This document shows positions 28,767-37,133 of a stretch of 64,000 bases of DNA, piece by piece. A program made the translations under genes and the position numbers. The notes under the pieces were generated by a model. The model had not been told where the DNA came from. It ran no database searches and saw nothing but the letters and a program-made list of their open reading frames with translations. Position 1 is the first letter of the stretch. The number at the start of each line of letters is the position of its first letter. This stretch comes from Nitrosomonas sp. HPC101 (GTDB taxonomy: Bacteria > Pseudomonadota > Gammaproteobacteria > Burkholderiales > Nitrosomonadaceae), in NCBI RefSeq assembly GCF_009833125.1, contig NZ_QRCC01000001.1, forward strand, positions 186,001 through 250,000. The letters run 5' to 3'.

Positions 28767-30148
28767 AATCTGATCCAACTCATCCACTGGGGTTACGACA
28801 AAGATTATTGCTCTGGATATTACTCCCCCTGATCGCAGTATTTGTCGTGAGTATTCTGTTTGATTATCGCCTGGCACAAGAAACCGCCAATACTGCCTAT
28901 GACTATTCGCTCAACAACGCAGCGCTGGATATTGTGGCCTATATTCATACGGTCGGTCTGAACTCCGAATTACATCTGTCTCCTGAAGTAGAAGCCATGC
29001 TGCGTTCCAATGCGATGAACAAAACTTTTTTCGCCGTTCGCAATGCTGATCAGAATCTGCTAACAGGCGATGCCGATCTGCCAATCTATCCCGGATCACT
29101 GCATGAACGACCCCCATTCGTCGATGACGTCTACCAGGGTGAAAAAATTCGCGCCACGACTCATCGAGTTGTTATCGACGGCAATGAAATCACCATCACG
29201 GTTGCTGAAACCATGCGCGAGCGGGATCACGCCAGCCATCGCATACTCCTTGCAATTACCCTTCCTAATCTGCTGGTCATCGCTGCAACACTGCTGGTGA
29301 TCTATTTTGGCGTCCGACGCGGGCTGGCACCGCTTGTGCACATTGAAAACCAGATTGCCAGTCGCTCGCCACACGATTTACGCGCACTCGATATCGAGCA
29401 CGCTCCGCGCGAAATCCGCCCGATGCTCGCCCGGCTCAACGAGTTGTTTGAATCACTGCGCCTGGCTGCTGCGGCCCAGCAGCGTTTTCTGGCTGACGCC
29501 GCACACCAGTTACGCACACCACTTGCCGGCCTACAGACTCAGATCGAACTGGTAGCTATTGAAGGAAAATACCTGCGCAATGAAGAACGATTAGCGCGTA
29601 TCGAGGAATCAGTCGAGCGTATTGCACATCTCGTTACCCAGCTGCTGATCTACGCACAAACCGAACCGGCGGCTTCTGCCAACCAGATTTTTCAGCCCGT
29701 AGCGCTGCATGAACTGGCTGAAAGCTCAGCGTCAACCTTTATTGATCGCGCCCTGCTCAAAAATATCGATCTCGGCTTTGAAATCAAACCGGCTATTACC
29801 GAAGGGATCGCCTGGATGCTGCGTGAAGCGCTGGGGAATCTGATTGACAACGCACTACGCTACTGCCCTACCGGCAGTACCATCACGGTTTGCAGCGGCA
29901 TCTGTTCCGGCCATCCCTACCTCGCGGTGGAGGATAACGGCCCCGGCATTTCGACTGAAGAACGCGACAAGGTATTTGAACGCTTTTACCGTATTCCCGG
30001 ATCGGCCAGTGATGGTTGTGGCTTGGGTTTGTCCATCGTCCAGGAAATTGCACAACTGCACGCTGTAATCATTCACTTCTCTGAATCGACCGGAGGTGGC
30101 CTGACAGCAACCCTCATTTTCCCCGCGAGTACTATGCAAAACGAATGA
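28763..30148 (+). CDS. Sensor histidine kinase (TctE/QseC type)
   Basis: A 461-residue membrane kinase. Membrane helix 1 is at about 15-36 (LLLWILLPLIAVFVVSILFD), a periplasmic sensor of about 130 residues resembles the 2CSK_N type, and helix 2 is at about 163-185. A HAMP-like linker, the HisKA box (FLADAAHQLRTPLAG) and an HATPase domain (LIDNALRYCPTG, EDNGPGIS, GCGLGLSIV) follow. The gene overlaps its regulator by ATGA. The periplasmic domain has no obvious metal-ligand cluster, so the signal is unknown; metal sensing is inferred only from position behind czcCBA. Confidence 0.92.
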   Translation: MKSDPTHPLGLRQRLLLWILLPLIAVFVVSILFDYRLAQETANTAYDYSLNNAALDIVAYIHTVGLNSELHLSPEVEAMLRSNAMNKTFFAVRNADQNLLTGDADLPIYPGSLHERPPFVDDVYQGEKIRATTHRVVIDGNEITITVAETMRERDHASHRILLAITLPNLLVIAATLLVIYFGVRRGLAPLVHIENQIASRSPHDLRALDIEHAPREIRPMLARLNELFESLRLAAAAQQRFLADAAHQLRTPLAGLQTQIELVAIEGKYLRNEERLARIEESVERIAHLVTQLLIYAQTEPAASANQIFQPVALHELAESSASTFIDRALLKNIDLGFEIKPAITEGIAWMLREALGNLIDNALRYCPTGSTITVCSGICSGHPYLAVEDNGPGISTEERDKVFERFYRIPGSASDGCGLGLSIVQEIAQLHAVIIHFSESTGGGLTATLIFPASTMQNE

Positions 30149-30154
30149 TATGCA

Positions 30155-30196
30155 AAAAAAAGGCCTGTCATTTCACAGAAATGTAAAAGGACAGGC
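30155..30196 (-). terminator. Intrinsic terminator for minus-strand transcripts
   Basis: Read on the minus strand, GCCTGTC pairs with GACAGGC, with an inner stem CATTTC-TGT-GAAATG, and is followed by CTTTTTTTT. This is a convincing rho-independent terminator for minus-strand transcripts arriving from the IS remnant/apeB side. It lies just after the plus-strand kinase gene. Confidence 0.6.
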
Positions 30197-30699
30197 ACAA
30201 GTAGAGGAGGAAGCAACCTTTACTCGCAGAGCACCTGTTAATTCAGCTTAAAACACAAGGAAAAAATCTATATTTTTCCCTCATATTTTTATTCATACTG
30301 CATAAACATGAACCTGAACATCAGGTGATACGGATAATGAGATAATTATGCCTTGATAAAACCTGTTTGAAAATGTGACATATTGTCGCAGGCAAGATGA
30401 TGCTGATGATGCCCGGGAAGATGAAAGAAACTGCAGGCAAAGGGCTGTGATATACAATCGGTGTCACACAAAATGATTCCATTTTAAAGAGTTGCTCACG
30501 GTTTGAGCTTTGTTGTTTTCTCTTGCCGTAGTCGACAGTGCTCACCATCGGGACAATGTCCGAGCCATCAAGGTATTCCTGTCTTTCTGACCAACTTCAA
30601 CCCTTACCGATTTTATAAGCGCCGCTTCGACCCAAAACGATCAAGTCACCCGCTCATTTCTAAATCCTTTCTGCCGGCAACTCTCCTGTATTCGCCAGC

Positions 30700-30893
30700 A
30701 AATGTTGGCACACACCTGGATCTTGGCCTTCTCGATCTTACGTCTGACCTGCTACAGCGCACTGCGCTTATCGAGCCTCTTACGTTTTCCACGTGTACTC
30801 GGCGTCGGCGAAGATTATCTGCTTCACCGGAAAAATCGGTGCGTGAAATCCAGGTATTTTGCCAAAATCAGGAAGCCTTATTCAGAGGGTCCC
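30700..30893 (-). pseudogene. IS5-family transposase remnant, internally deleted
   Basis: On the minus strand, GGGACCCTCTGAATAAGG (30876-30893) looks like a terminal inverted repeat. A frame with IFADAEYTWKT (about 30783-30815), the typical N-terminus of IS5-group transposases, follows. After a stop the sequence jumps to LDKRSAL-stop-QVRRKIEKAKIQVCAN (about 30705-30775), which matches the C-terminal LNKRS...RKIEKAKAQVRAKVEHP region. Several hundred codons are therefore deleted between the two pieces, and the second end is lost. The left end abuts the apeB stop codon at TTAG, which fits the YTAR target of this group. Confidence 0.65.
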
Positions 30894-32197
30894 TAACTCA
30901 ATAAAAACTGTTTCAGCACTCTGATCATATATTCGTGATCCTGCACGCCAGCGCTTTCCCGGATGCTGTGCATCGCCCACATTGGACAACCAATATCAAT
31001 ACTGCGGATGCCGAGTTTAGCCGAGGCCATCGGCCCGATGGTGCTGCCACAAGGCAAATCCGAACGGTGCGAGTAGCGTTGATAAGGTACATCGGCTGCC
31101 TCACACCAATGAATAAAGTGGGCGGCAGAAATACTTTCCGAGCTGTAGCGGTGATTTGCATTGAATTTAATCACCGGCCCCTGGTTCACGAACACTTTGT
31201 GATCCGCATCATACGCCGCAGGGAAATTGGGGTGATAAGCATGTGCCATATCCGCACTGACGAGGAAACTCCGGGCCAGCGCACGCGCAGCGTCTTCATG
31301 ATCAGAGGAAGCAGCCTGGCTGATCCGCAGCAATACATCGGCCAAAAGACTGCCGTCAGCGCCAATATAACTTTTACTGCCAATTTCTTCATGATCAAAG
31401 AACGCACAAACAAGTGTACCTTCGGCATGATTCAGGGCAGCATCATCCAATATTGCCTGCAATCCGGCATGGCAGGAGGCCAGATTATCAATCTGGCTAT
31501 TGGCATAAAACACTTGATCTGCTCCCCAGAACACCCCTTTCTGCGTATCATAGACTGCCAGATCCCAGGACAGGACTTGTGAAGCACCGATCCCCGTCAT
31601 TTGCTCCAGTAATGTCAGGAAGCAGGATTGCGGCAATTGGTCACCGGTTAACTGCGCGAGGAAGGGCAACAATTCATTCTGCTTATGCAGCTTCAGCCCT
31701 TCTTCATTGACACCACGATTCATGTGAATTGCCAGGTTCGGTATGCGCAGCAACGGTTGATCAATACGCACCAGTTTATGCGCAAGATGCCCGCGCCCGT
31801 AGGTATAGCTGACCCGCCCGGCCAGACTCAAATCGCGATCGGCAAAGGTGGCAAGAATGGGTCCGCCGTAAACTTCAACTCCCAGACGGACGATGCCATC
31901 ACTGGCGGCTGCAGCATTCGGCCTGATCCGCAACCCGGGCGAGTCAGTATGCGCGCCGATAATCCTGAATCCGGATTCTGCTGGTGGCTTATGTCCCTGC
32001 ACAAACAATATGATCGAAGAATCATCCCGCACGACATAATATCGCCTACCCGGCCGTAATTTCCATTTAGCCGTTTCATCGAGCCGGATAAACTGAAATT
32101 TCTCGATTTCTGCTTCAATCGTAGCAACTGCGTGCCATGGACTCGGACTCTGATCAATAAAGTCCAGCAGATGCTGTACATACATTTGAGCTGTCAT
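30893..32197 (-). CDS. apeB: M18-family aspartyl aminopeptidase-like metallopeptidase
   Basis: A 434-residue di-zinc aminopeptidase of the M18 family, cytoplasmic, removing N-terminal acidic residues from peptides. Metal-ligand motifs are GAHTDSPGLRIRP, FFDHEEIGS and, near the C-terminus, SDLPCGSTIGPM. Length equals the bacterial norm. The stop codon TAG lies exactly at the border of the IS5-family remnant, so the last residues or the 3' untranslated region may have been altered by that insertion. Downstream on the minus strand only the remnant and a terminator follow. Confidence 0.92.
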   Translation of the reverse strand: MTAQMYVQHLLDFIDQSPSPWHAVATIEAEIEKFQFIRLDETAKWKLRPGRRYYVVRDDSSIILFVQGHKPPAESGFRIIGAHTDSPGLRIRPNAAAASDGIVRLGVEVYGGPILATFADRDLSLAGRVSYTYGRGHLAHKLVRIDQPLLRIPNLAIHMNRGVNEEGLKLHKQNELLPFLAQLTGDQLPQSCFLTLLEQMTGIGASQVLSWDLAVYDTQKGVFWGADQVFYANSQIDNLASCHAGLQAILDDAALNHAEGTLVCAFFDHEEIGSKSYIGADGSLLADVLLRISQAASSDHEDAARALARSFLVSADMAHAYHPNFPAAYDADHKVFVNQGPVIKFNANHRYSSESISAAHFIHWCEAADVPYQRYSHRSDLPCGSTIGPMASAKLGIRSIDIGCPMWAMHSIRESAGVQDHEYMIRVLKQFLLS

Positions 32198-32274
32198 GAT
32201 TAGTCATTTTTGTTCAGGGATCCGCTGAAACATGCTGGCGAGACAACACAGACAGTTCTGCAGAAAATCCCTGG

Positions 32275-32417
32275 GGAACCTCTGCAAAACTATCTGCGTT
32301 GTCGTTTCTGCGTTAAAAGTCGGCTTAAAATGCTCATTTATTACGTCGTATAAACTCCGCTTTTTTGCCGACTTTTGCCTTGAACTGACTGCCTCGCTGA
32401 CGTTTTTAAGAGGTTCT
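32275..32417. repeat. Dispersed MITE-like repeat, copy B
   Basis: A 143-bp element with inverted ends (GGAACCTCTGCAAAAC at left; reverse complement of the right end AGAACCTCTTAAAAAC) and an internal inverted repeat AAAAGTCGGC (32315-32324) / GCCGACTTTT (32367-32376). It is flanked by CTGG on both sides (32271-32274 and 32418-32421), a possible target duplication. The remaining 331-bp gap between apeB and the kinase gene holds nothing else I recognise. Confidence 0.75.
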
Positions 32418-32528
32418 CTGGCTGTTTATAAATCAGTATCTTTCCAGAAAGAAAAATACAACCCCGGTTATTCGAGCCTATTTTAGCAATCATCCGCCAT
32501 AACAGGCTGTCTGTATTGGGGATATCTA

Positions 32529-33875
32529 TCAGCCTACATGAACAGATTCCAAGTGCAAGATCACGTTGAGGCCACCCTCAGGATGGTTCTCAAGCAACAA
32601 CTCTCCTCCGTATACCTGCATGATGTCACGCACAATGGCCAGTCCGATACCATGACCAGAAGTGGACTGATCAGCACGTACGCCGCGTTCCAGAATACGG
32701 GCAATTTCATGCGGTGGAATGCCAGGGCCGTCATCTCTGATCTGAATCTCCACTCGATCTCCCTGATAACCGGCTGATAAATGAATGCTATGACGGCACC
32801 ACTTGAATGCATTGTCGATCAGATTGCCAAACAACTCCATCAGATCTCCTTCGTCGATGCGCAGCCGGATGCTGCTCTCAATGTCCACTGTAACCTTCGG
32901 ATGCTTGTGGCGATAGACCCGGGTAACCGTGTTGACAATTCTGTCGATCATCGGGCGCAACAGGATCACCCCCATGCCCGGTGAACTGCCGGCAGTTGCG
33001 GCGCGACGCAACTGATACTGGATTGTGTTATCCATACGGTCGATCTGCTCCTGAATCGCTCTGTACCGGATCACCTCCTTGTCTTCGCCATGAATTGCAC
33101 CTTGCAATATAGCCAGTGGTGTTTTCAGGCTGTGCGCCAAATCGGCAAGACCGTTGCGATAGCGTTTCTGCTGCTTATGCTCGTGGGCGATCAGGGAGTT
33201 GATGCTGTCGGTCAGCAATTTAAGCTCTCTGGGATAAATACCCTTGAGACTTTCCTGCCGACCGGATTCGATTGCGGCAAGCTCCACGGAAACCTTGCGT
33301 AATGGCAGCAATCCCCAGCGTAATACCAGCATCTGCGCAACCAGCAAAACAATCGCCATTACACCCAGCCAGCCCCACAAATCTTCGCGATAGCGCTCTA
33401 TTTGTGCTTCGAGTAGCGTGGTATCAGTAATGACGTTAAAAGTCAGCGGGTAATCACCGGAAAGGGTCTCCCAGGCAATGCTGTAACGATAGATAAAGTG
33501 CGGCTCATCGTTCAGCAGGATTTTCTCAAATATTTTTTCTCCCTGTTCCAGTGGAGCAATAGCCGGAACAGGTTTATTCAGTGACGAAGTAGAACGCCAA
33601 ACAATGGTATTGGCAGGATCAACGATGAAAGCATAGGTATGTGAATTAACGCCTGCAAACTCCGCATCCAGCTGATAAACGGGTATCTCCAGTTTCCCGG
33701 ATTCTTCCACTTCGGCATCACCCATCAGCATCAACAGTTTTGTAAACAGCCGATCTTTCACCCCGATGCGTGCGCTATCGTAGAAAGCACGATCCAGCGT
33801 GAATGCAATCCCGCCGATAAAAACCAGCAACACCAATGCAGCACTCAGCAGAACGCGCTGATTGAGTGACATCAT
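32529..33875 (-). CDS. Sensor histidine kinase (PhoQ-like)
   Basis: A 448-residue membrane kinase. Helix 1 is at about 8-27 (LLSAALVLLVFIGGIAF), a periplasmic sensor of about 135 residues follows, and helix 2 is at about 168-188. Then come HAMP, the His box (LADLAHSLKTPLAI) and an ATPase domain (NLIDNAFKWCRH, RDDGPGIPP, GHGIGLAIVRDIM). Overall layout and the LAHSLKTPLA box resemble PhoQ, but no acidic Mg-binding patch can be confirmed. The start overlaps the regulator stop (ATGA). Confidence 0.9.
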   Translation of the reverse strand: MMSLNQRVLLSAALVLLVFIGGIAFTLDRAFYDSARIGVKDRLFTKLLMLMGDAEVEESGKLEIPVYQLDAEFAGVNSHTYAFIVDPANTIVWRSTSSLNKPVPAIAPLEQGEKIFEKILLNDEPHFIYRYSIAWETLSGDYPLTFNVITDTTLLEAQIERYREDLWGWLGVMAIVLLVAQMLVLRWGLLPLRKVSVELAAIESGRQESLKGIYPRELKLLTDSINSLIAHEHKQQKRYRNGLADLAHSLKTPLAILQGAIHGEDKEVIRYRAIQEQIDRMDNTIQYQLRRAATAGSSPGMGVILLRPMIDRIVNTVTRVYRHKHPKVTVDIESSIRLRIDEGDLMELFGNLIDNAFKWCRHSIHLSAGYQGDRVEIQIRDDGPGIPPHEIARILERGVRADQSTSGHGIGLAIVRDIMQVYGGELLLENHPEGGLNVILHLESVHVG

Positions 33876-34558
33876 GATGATTTATTACATTCCAGTACGA
33901 AGCGGTAGCCGCGCCCGCGCAGGGTTTCAATCGGTTTCAATGTACCATCGGGATCGAGTTTGCGCCGCAATCTGCCAATCATGACTTCAAGTACATTACT
34001 GTCCCGATCTTCGTTGTGCGGATAGAGCGCATCGGCGAGCGTATATTTGGAAAGCACTTCACCCTGATGGCGTACCAGTTCTTCCAGCAGGCGATATTCA
34101 AACGAAGTCAATTCGATATTCTCACCGTTGACGGCAACCTGTTGTGCCGTCATATCCAGCACAATGGGGCCACATTCCAGTAAGGCTTGTGAGATACCGG
34201 TGGCACGGCGTAACAGCGCCTTGAGCCGTGCTTGCAGTTCTTCCATTTGGAATGGCTTGGTCAGATAATCATCCGCTCCTGTTTCCAGCCCCTGTACCTT
34301 GTCTTGCCAGCTGCTGCGTGCGGTCAGGATCAAAATCGGCAGCAGACTGCCACCCTGTCGCAACGTTTTGATAATATCCAGACCGGATTGACCAGGCAGG
34401 CCAATATCAATAATGGCGGCATCGATACGGTATTCCGTGGCAAAAAACAATCCCTCTTCCCCGTTGCTGCAGGTATCAACCAGGTAACCTGCTGCTTCCA
34501 GCTGCTGACGAATCTGGTTTTGCAAATGAAGCTCGTCTTCGATGACCAGAATACGCAT
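33872..34558 (-). CDS. OmpR-family response regulator (PhoP-like)
   Basis: A 228-residue regulator. The receiver domain has D51 (IIDIGLPGQSG), LTARSSW and the TKPFQME lysine; the winged helix contains LTSFEYRLLEELVRHQGEVLSKYTLAD-type sequence and VLEVMIGRLRRKLDPDG with RGRGYRF. Its sequence is PhoP/QseB-like. It is co-transcribed with the downstream kinase (4-bp overlap) and probably with the upstream PepSY gene (68-bp gap). The target genes are unknown; the nearby exported His-rich protein is a candidate. Confidence 0.92.
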   Translation of the reverse strand: MRILVIEDELHLQNQIRQQLEAAGYLVDTCSNGEEGLFFATEYRIDAAIIDIGLPGQSGLDIIKTLRQGGSLLPILILTARSSWQDKVQGLETGADDYLTKPFQMEELQARLKALLRRATGISQALLECGPIVLDMTAQQVAVNGENIELTSFEYRLLEELVRHQGEVLSKYTLADALYPHNEDRDSNVLEVMIGRLRRKLDPDGTLKPIETLRGRGYRFVLECNKSS

Positions 34559-34626
34559 TCAAGCCTCTTGTCGCACAGATTGACAATAAAGTGCGCCGGA
34601 TTGAATCGTCCTGACGATCATGAAAT

Positions 34627-34929
34627 TTATTTTGAAGATTGAGTTGACACAACAGCGCCATTCTGCGCATTGATCAGAACAGTGTGAACGATCCCCCGGT
34701 CACTGAGTATTTTGACGCGATAAAGATTATCGGTCCGATTGATTGCCAGCACACGCCCCTTGAAATGCCGCTGTGCAATTGCAATTGCCCGTTGTTCAGA
34801 AATAACACCGCTCGCTGAATGACCTGCCTTATTGTGCTCGCTGGCTGCATTATGCCGGCCGGCTGTGGTATTGGACATCGCAGCGATCATGATCAGCATA
34901 ACCAGTAACGCTTGCTGCCATCCATTCAT
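34627..34929 (-). CDS. Small exported PepSY-domain protein
   Basis: A 100-residue protein with an N-terminal signal or anchor (about 5-20, QQALLVMLIMIAAMSN) and a PepSY domain (GVISEQRAIAIAQRHFKGRVLAINRTDN...YRVKILSDRGIVHTVLINAQNG). PepSY proteins often accompany PhoPQ-like systems and may modulate the sensor in the periplasm. Residues 23-40 are His/Asn/Ser-rich. It is the first gene of the apparent PepSY-regulator-kinase operon. Confidence 0.82.
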   Translation of the reverse strand: MNGWQQALLVMLIMIAAMSNTTAGRHNAASEHNKAGHSASGVISEQRAIAIAQRHFKGRVLAINRTDNLYRVKILSDRGIVHTVLINAQNGAVVSTQSSK

Positions 34930-35012
34930 AACCCCTCATCCTTGCACGCCGGTCATTGAAATCAGACGAAAGCAGGATAAGTTTTTAGTTTATGCCTGCT
35001 CTCGCCTTCGCA

Positions 35013-35366
35013 TCAGAAACGTAACATAAAATCTACATTCCCGGTATTGATCCCCATATTCACCCGGGGCGGAATAACATAAACCGGCGCCGGGGGATAA
35101 TAGTTGTAATTATAGCCATATTGCGGTTGCGGATAGTAGACAGGTGGCTGACTATAGAGCTGCACGTACCCTCTGGAACGACGATGGCGATGACGATGGC
35201 GATGACGATCATCATCGTAATCGTCATCGTAGTAATGATGGTGATGGTGATGGTGTTTATGGCCACGATGTCCTCTATCGGCGTGTACCAAAGAAGGGAC
35301 TGCCAAACCGGCAGTTAATAATGTGATTAATGCCAAGCCACCCAGTTTCCCAATTTTGACATTCAT
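35013..35366 (-). CDS. Exported His/Asp/Arg-rich low-complexity protein
   Basis: A 117-residue protein with a clear signal peptide (LGGLALITLLTAGLAVPSLVHA). The mature part contains a run of His (about 38-44), Asp/Tyr-rich YYDDDYDDD and alternating RHRHRHRHRR, then a Tyr/Pro/Gln-rich stretch and a C-terminus ending in VDFMLRF. Start ATG 35366 has an AAGGAGA site 7 bp upstream. The alternating His clusters suggest metal binding, but this is inference. The coding tract of CAT/GAT/CGT triplets makes the DNA itself a simple-sequence region. It lies upstream of the PepSY/PhoPQ-like genes on the same strand. Confidence 0.75.
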   Translation of the reverse strand: MNVKIGKLGGLALITLLTAGLAVPSLVHADRGHRGHKHHHHHHHYYDDDYDDDRHRHRHRHRRSRGYVQLYSQPPVYYPQPQYGYNYNYYPPAPVYVIPPRVNMGINTGNVDFMLRF

Positions 35367-35505
35367 GGTATTTCTCCTTGGTATTCTTTTCAGGTTGATT
35401 CCTGATGGTACCAATTTACGTCATCTGACTGAACCAAAGCTGAATAGAAACATTCGATAATGCGCCGTCTGATAGTGTCAGGAATATAAAAAAACTGACC
35501 AGCCA

Positions 35506-37050
35506 TTACGGCAGTACCGGCAGACCCAATTCCTTCAGAAATTCATTATGCCTGGCTTTTGTCTGCGCAATCTCCAGCTCGATATCCACCAGTTGCTGCT
35601 GTGTGTCCGCAAGGTCAATTTTTTTTTCCGCCACTGCGGTGCTCACATAACGTGAAATATTCAGGTTGAAATCGTTTTGCCTGATTTCTTCCATCCCCAC
35701 CCGCCGCGCATAACGCGCTTCCTCCTTGCGAAACTGGTAGGTATCAACGATCTTGTCGATGTGCCCCGGTAGCAGGCGGTTTTGGCGTTTGCCTTTCTCA
35801 AAATTTTCTGGGCCTGAAGCATTGATGAACAGCACATCATCCGGCTTTTTGCAGCGTTTCAGCACCAGAATGCAGACCGGGATGCCGGTGGAAAAAAACA
35901 GGTTGGCGGGCAGGCCGATCACGGTGTCGATGTGGCCGTCTTTTAACAACTTGGTGCGGATACGTTCCTCCGCGCCACCCCGGAACAGTACACCATGGGG
36001 CAGGATGATGGCCATCACCCCGCTGTCGCTCAGAAAATGGAAACCGTGCAACAAGAAGGCGAAGTCGGCAGCGGACTTCGGCGCAAGGCCGTAGTTCTTG
36101 AAACGAAAATCCTCACCCAGTGCTTCGTTCGGCTCCCAGCGGTAACTAAAAGGCGGATTAGCCACCACGGCATCGAATTGCAGCTTTTTGGCCGGATTCA
36201 TCTCATTGAGGATATCCCAGTCGTTGAGCAGCGAATCGCCGTGGTGTATCTCGAACTCGGTATCCTTCACCCCGTGCAGCAGCATGTTCATGCGTGCCAG
36301 GTTGTAGGTGGTAATGTTTTTTTCCTGCCCGTAGATTTTGCCAATACCGTGCGCACCCAGTTGCTTGCGCACATTCAGCAACAACGAACCGGAACCGCAG
36401 GCGAAGTCGTAGACACTATTTAATTTTGGTTTCAGACCTGTTTTTGGCTCCTGGCTATCGAGCGTAACGATCCTGGACAGAATGCTGGAAATCTGTTGCG
36501 GCGTATAAAACTCCCCCGCCTTTTTGCCGGACCCGGCGGCGAATTCACCGATCAGGTACTCATAAGCATCGCCCAGGATATCAGTGTCGGTACTGAATTT
36601 TGCAATGCCTTCAGCGATTTTCTGGATAATGGTGCAGAGCTTGGCATTGCGATCAGCCGGCTTCTTGCCCAGCTTTTCGGAGTGCAGGTTGATTTCGGAA
36701 AATAGCCCCTGAAACGTACTCTCGAATGATTTTTCCTCGATGTACTTGAAGCCCTTCCACAGGGTATCCAGCAGGTCGTCATGGTGCGTACGCGCCATTT
36801 CAGCAACACTGCTCCACAGGTGCTGCGGCTCGATCACGTAATGCACCTTGAGGCGCATCTGCTTTTCAAAATCCTCGATATCGTCGACGTTCTGTTCGTA
36901 CCAGATTGCCAGCGGCGCGCGCCAGTCTCCTGCTTGGGGCACGGGATAGTCCCTGCCCAATTCCTTTTTCGCCGCCGTCTCGTAGTTGTCGGAGAGATAG
37001 CGCAAAAACAGAAACGACAACATATAGTCGCGAAAGTCGTCGGCATTCAT
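35506..37050 (-). CDS. hsdM: Type I DNA methyltransferase subunit HsdM, N-terminally frameshifted
   Basis: An N6-adenine methyltransferase (M) subunit, 514 residues from the internal start MNADDFRDYM. It has an HsdM N-terminal helical domain, the SAM site DFACGSGSLLLNV and the catalytic NPPF (VVANPPFSYRW). Relatives begin about 23 residues earlier; that part is encoded upstream in another frame (MTKEELNQFGKTLWA) because of a 14-bp tandem duplication at 37077-37104. Removing one copy restores a 537-residue protein. As read, full-length HsdM is not made; the truncated form could be made by re-initiation at ATG 37050, which overlaps the TGA of the leader frame. It is the last gene of the operon. 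Confidence 0.88.
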   Translation of the reverse strand: MNADDFRDYMLSFLFLRYLSDNYETAAKKELGRDYPVPQAGDWRAPLAIWYEQNVDDIEDFEKQMRLKVHYVIEPQHLWSSVAEMARTHHDDLLDTLWKGFKYIEEKSFESTFQGLFSEINLHSEKLGKKPADRNAKLCTIIQKIAEGIAKFSTDTDILGDAYEYLIGEFAAGSGKKAGEFYTPQQISSILSRIVTLDSQEPKTGLKPKLNSVYDFACGSGSLLLNVRKQLGAHGIGKIYGQEKNITTYNLARMNMLLHGVKDTEFEIHHGDSLLNDWDILNEMNPAKKLQFDAVVANPPFSYRWEPNEALGEDFRFKNYGLAPKSAADFAFLLHGFHFLSDSGVMAIILPHGVLFRGGAEERIRTKLLKDGHIDTVIGLPANLFFSTGIPVCILVLKRCKKPDDVLFINASGPENFEKGKRQNRLLPGHIDKIVDTYQFRKEEARYARRVGMEEIRQNDFNLNISRYVSTAVAEKKIDLADTQQQLVDIELEIAQTKARHNEFLKELGLPVLP

Positions 37051-37133
37051 CGCGCCGCGCAGATCATCAGCGATCGCCCAGAGCGTTTTGCCCAGAGCGT
37101 TTTGCCGAACTGGTTCAGTTCTTCTTTAGTCAT
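37047..37133 (-). CDS. 28-codon leader frame formed by frameshifted hsdM start
   Basis: From the native hsdM ATG (37133) the frame reads MTKEELNQFGKTLWA, then enters the duplication and continues KRSGRSLMICAAR before TGA at 37049-37047. The TGA overlaps the internal ATG of the remaining hsdM frame as ATGA. The ATG itself overlaps the 3' end of the RhuM gene. This arrangement could allow coupled translation. Confidence 0.6.
   Translation of the reverse strand: MTKEELNQFGKTLWAKRSGRSLMICAAR
37077..37104. repeat. 14-bp exact tandem duplication in hsdM 5' end
   Basis: CCCAGAGCGTTTTG occurs twice without a gap (37077-37090 and 37091-37104, plus strand). Fourteen is not a multiple of three, so it shifts the hsdM frame; one unit fewer gives exactly 23 in-frame codons before MNADDF. 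Confidence 0.95.

Noticed and set aside
30333..30350. Fur-box-like GATAATGAGATAATTATG
   Set aside because: Only a partial hexamer repeat, and no iron-related gene lies next to it.
30503..30904. Plus-strand frame of 133 codons
   Set aside because: It runs antisense through the IS5-family remnant and has no protein-like pattern.
35060..35326. Several overlapping Asp/Met/Ile-rich frames on both strands
   Set aside because: They are shadows of the low-complexity His/Asp/Arg codons of the exported His-rich gene.
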